Positions 6,190 to 7,146 of a stretch of DNA of 7,146 bases are shown piece after piece. Source of the stretch: Campylobacterales bacterium (lineage in GTDB: Bacteria; Campylobacterota; Campylobacteria; Campylobacterales; QNZT01); assembly GCA_015662615.1 (NCBI GenBank), contig DQTU01000223.1, forward strand, positions 1 through 7,146. The letters run 5' to 3'. The stretch's first letter is position 1; each line of letters starts with the position of its first letter. Below the pieces are notes generated by a model, which was not told the origin of the DNA, ran no database searches, and was given only the letters and a program-made list of their open reading frames with translations. The position numbers and the translations under genes were made by a program.

Positions 6190-6674
6190 GATAGTACTAT
6201 TTCTTTATAACAAATCGAAATAATTTCATAATTCACTTCCCCCGCAGGCAATCGTACAGTGACTTCATCCTCTTCCTCTTTTCCCATAAGATGACGGGCA
6301 AGAGGTGTAACAGAAGAGATAAGACCAGCATCTGGGTTGCTCTCATAAGTTCCTACGATTGTGTAAGTTGACTGAACTTCAGTATCTAAGTTCTCAATCG
6401 TAACAGTAGAGCCAAACATCACTTTGTCATGTGCAAATTTAGAGGGGTCAACCTCACGAACGCTATCATAAAGGTCACCAAGTTCAGATATGCGCGCTTC
6501 GATAAAACGAAGTTTTTCACGAGCTGCATGGTATTCTGCATTCTCTTTTAAATCGCCATGGTCTCTTGCTATATCAATCTCTATAACTGTTTGTGGGCGT
6601 TCTATCATTTTTAGATTATGAAGCTCTTGACCTAGCTTTTTTCGTCCTTCTATGGTTATTGGTTGTGTATCCAT
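6186..6674 (-). CDS. greA: Transcription elongation factor GreA
   Basis: GreA rescues backtracked RNA polymerase by inserting its coiled coil into the secondary channel and stimulating cleavage of the nascent RNA. The 162-residue product is close to the usual length of about 158. The N-terminal coiled coil (about 8-78) carries the tip motif Asp-His-Gly-Asp-Leu-Lys-Glu-Asn-Ala-Glu-Tyr (38-48), with the acidic pair Asp41/Glu44 that activates the polymerase metal site. The C-terminal FKBP-like domain (about 82-158) includes the conserved Pro-Leu-Ala-Arg segment and Glu-Val-Thr-Val-Arg-Leu-Pro-Ala-Gly. The ATG at 6674 is preceded by GAGGA at 6685-6681, seven bases away. It is the first gene of the packed greA-argC-phosphoesterase-cheV-cheAY-cheW run. 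Confidence 0.96.
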   Translation of the reverse strand: MDTQPITIEGRKKLGQELHNLKMIERPQTVIEIDIARDHGDLKENAEYHAAREKLRFIEARISELGDLYDSVREVDPSKFAHDKVMFGSTVTIENLDTEVQSTYTIVGTYESNPDAGLISSVTPLARHLMGKEEEDEVTVRLPAGEVNYEIISICYKEIVLS

Positions 6675-6709
6675 GGCTATTCCTCGATATTTATTAATAT
6701 TTAAATTTT

Positions 6710-6738
6710 ATGATACAATAATTTTGATTATTAATAAA
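6710..6738 (-). promoter_or_regulatory. Weak candidate promoter upstream of greA
   Basis: On the minus strand, TATCAT (6715-6710) lies about 35 bases before the greA ATG, with a poor -35 match TTTATT (6738-6733) at a 17-base spacer in very AT-rich sequence. It is the only gap upstream of the packed run in this window, so a promoter is expected between 6771 and 6690. The exact hexamers are uncertain because AT-rich sequence gives many near matches. Confidence 0.3.
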
Positions 6739-6771
6739 ATAAACATGTAGATAAAGTTTTAGAGTAAAAAA

Positions 6772-7146
6772 TTAATTTAAAATTCTATATTCCGAAACAA
6801 CATTAGTACAGTTCAGCTCATTTGATACATCTTGTGTACATAAAGAGTTAATTTCTAAAATACTTCCTATATCCTTAGCATAAAAAAATTCTCCTCTATA
6901 GAGCCCATTTTTGCTTTGACAGACAACTTGCAGTACATCTTGGAAATCATTTTTGGATTCCATATGCTCTTTGAGTCTACAATGAATATTAAATCTGAAA
7001 GTTGCATCGGTTGTCTCATATGTCAGGTTTTTATGGGCACTGCTTAAATAGTCTCCAGCATCAGCAAATCTAACGATGTCAATGGTTTCTGATAAAGAGT
7101 TATCTTTACTTTGAATTCTATCATTTAGGAGTGTGTACACTGTATC
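6772..7146 (-). CDS. 3' part of an unrecognised protein gene
   Basis: One frame is open from the right edge of the window to the TAA at 6774-6772, giving 124 codons. A GTG at 7140-7138 is the first possible start inside the window, but the frame continues through it to the edge and only six bases are visible upstream. The gene most likely begins outside. The visible part is polar with no membrane segment and has four cysteines, which could suggest an exported, disulfide-bearing protein; that is only an inference. Codon use and AT content look similar to the neighbours. It ends 97 bases before greA in the same direction. I see no family motif and propose no function. Confidence 0.6.
   Translation of the reverse strand, partial: DTVYTLLNDRIQSKDNSLSETIDIVRFADAGDYLSSAHKNLTYETTDATFRFNIHCRLKEHMESKNDFQDVLQVVCQSKNGLYRGEFFYAKDIGSILEINSLCTQDVSNELNCTNVVSEYRILN

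Noticed and set aside
6765..6771. Run of T on the minus strand just after the unrecognised gene's stop, a possible intrinsic terminator
   Set aside because: No GC-bearing stem precedes it; the flanking sequence is simply AT-rich.
1..7146. CRISPR arrays, insertion sequences, tRNA or rRNA genes
   Set aside because: I looked for regularly spaced repeats, terminal inverted repeats with a transposase, and tRNA-like folds, and saw none.

Overview
The window looks like part of a low-GC chromosome from a member of the Campylobacterota (Sulfurimonas/Arcobacter/Campylobacter-like). This placement is inferred from three things: a CheA kinase fused to a C-terminal receiver (CheAY), the gene order cheV-cheAY-cheW, and AT-rich sequence with short spacers. 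Every gene I can support is on the minus strand, so the gene order below runs from high to low coordinates.

Layout: (i) 7146-6772 is the 3' part of an unrecognised gene whose start lies outside the window. (ii) A 97-base gap with a weak candidate promoter follows. (iii) 6674-558 is a tightly packed run: greA (transcript cleavage factor), argC (arginine biosynthesis), an LpxH-like metallophosphoesterase, cheV, cheAY and cheW. Adjacent genes overlap by 4 and 11 bases or are separated by 11, 9 and 1 bases, with Shine-Dalgarno sites inside or touching the preceding gene. This suggests one transcript with translational coupling. (iv) 557-306 is an intergenic stretch. It holds two inverted repeats that would form hairpins in the che mRNA 3' end, then a near-perfect sigma-70 promoter (TTGACA, 18-base spacer, TATAAT). 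(v) 305-1 is the 5' part of a small predicted lipoprotein gene. Its well-placed ATG is one base out of frame with the rest of the lipoprotein signal, at a run of seven A.

How the genes work together: CheW and CheV couple chemoreceptors to the CheAY kinase. CheAY carries the phospho-donor His47, the ATPase core and its own receiver (Asp731). CheV carries a second receiver (Asp243). CheY, CheR, CheB and receptors are not in this window. The three upstream genes are housekeeping functions unrelated to chemotaxis, and their link to it appears to be shared transcription only.

I found no RNA gene, CRISPR array, insertion sequence, integrase or attachment site, and no convincing new biological system. 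The points most worth checking are the A7 frame break in the lipoprotein gene, the A7 runs in the CheAY linker, and the structured cheW downstream region.
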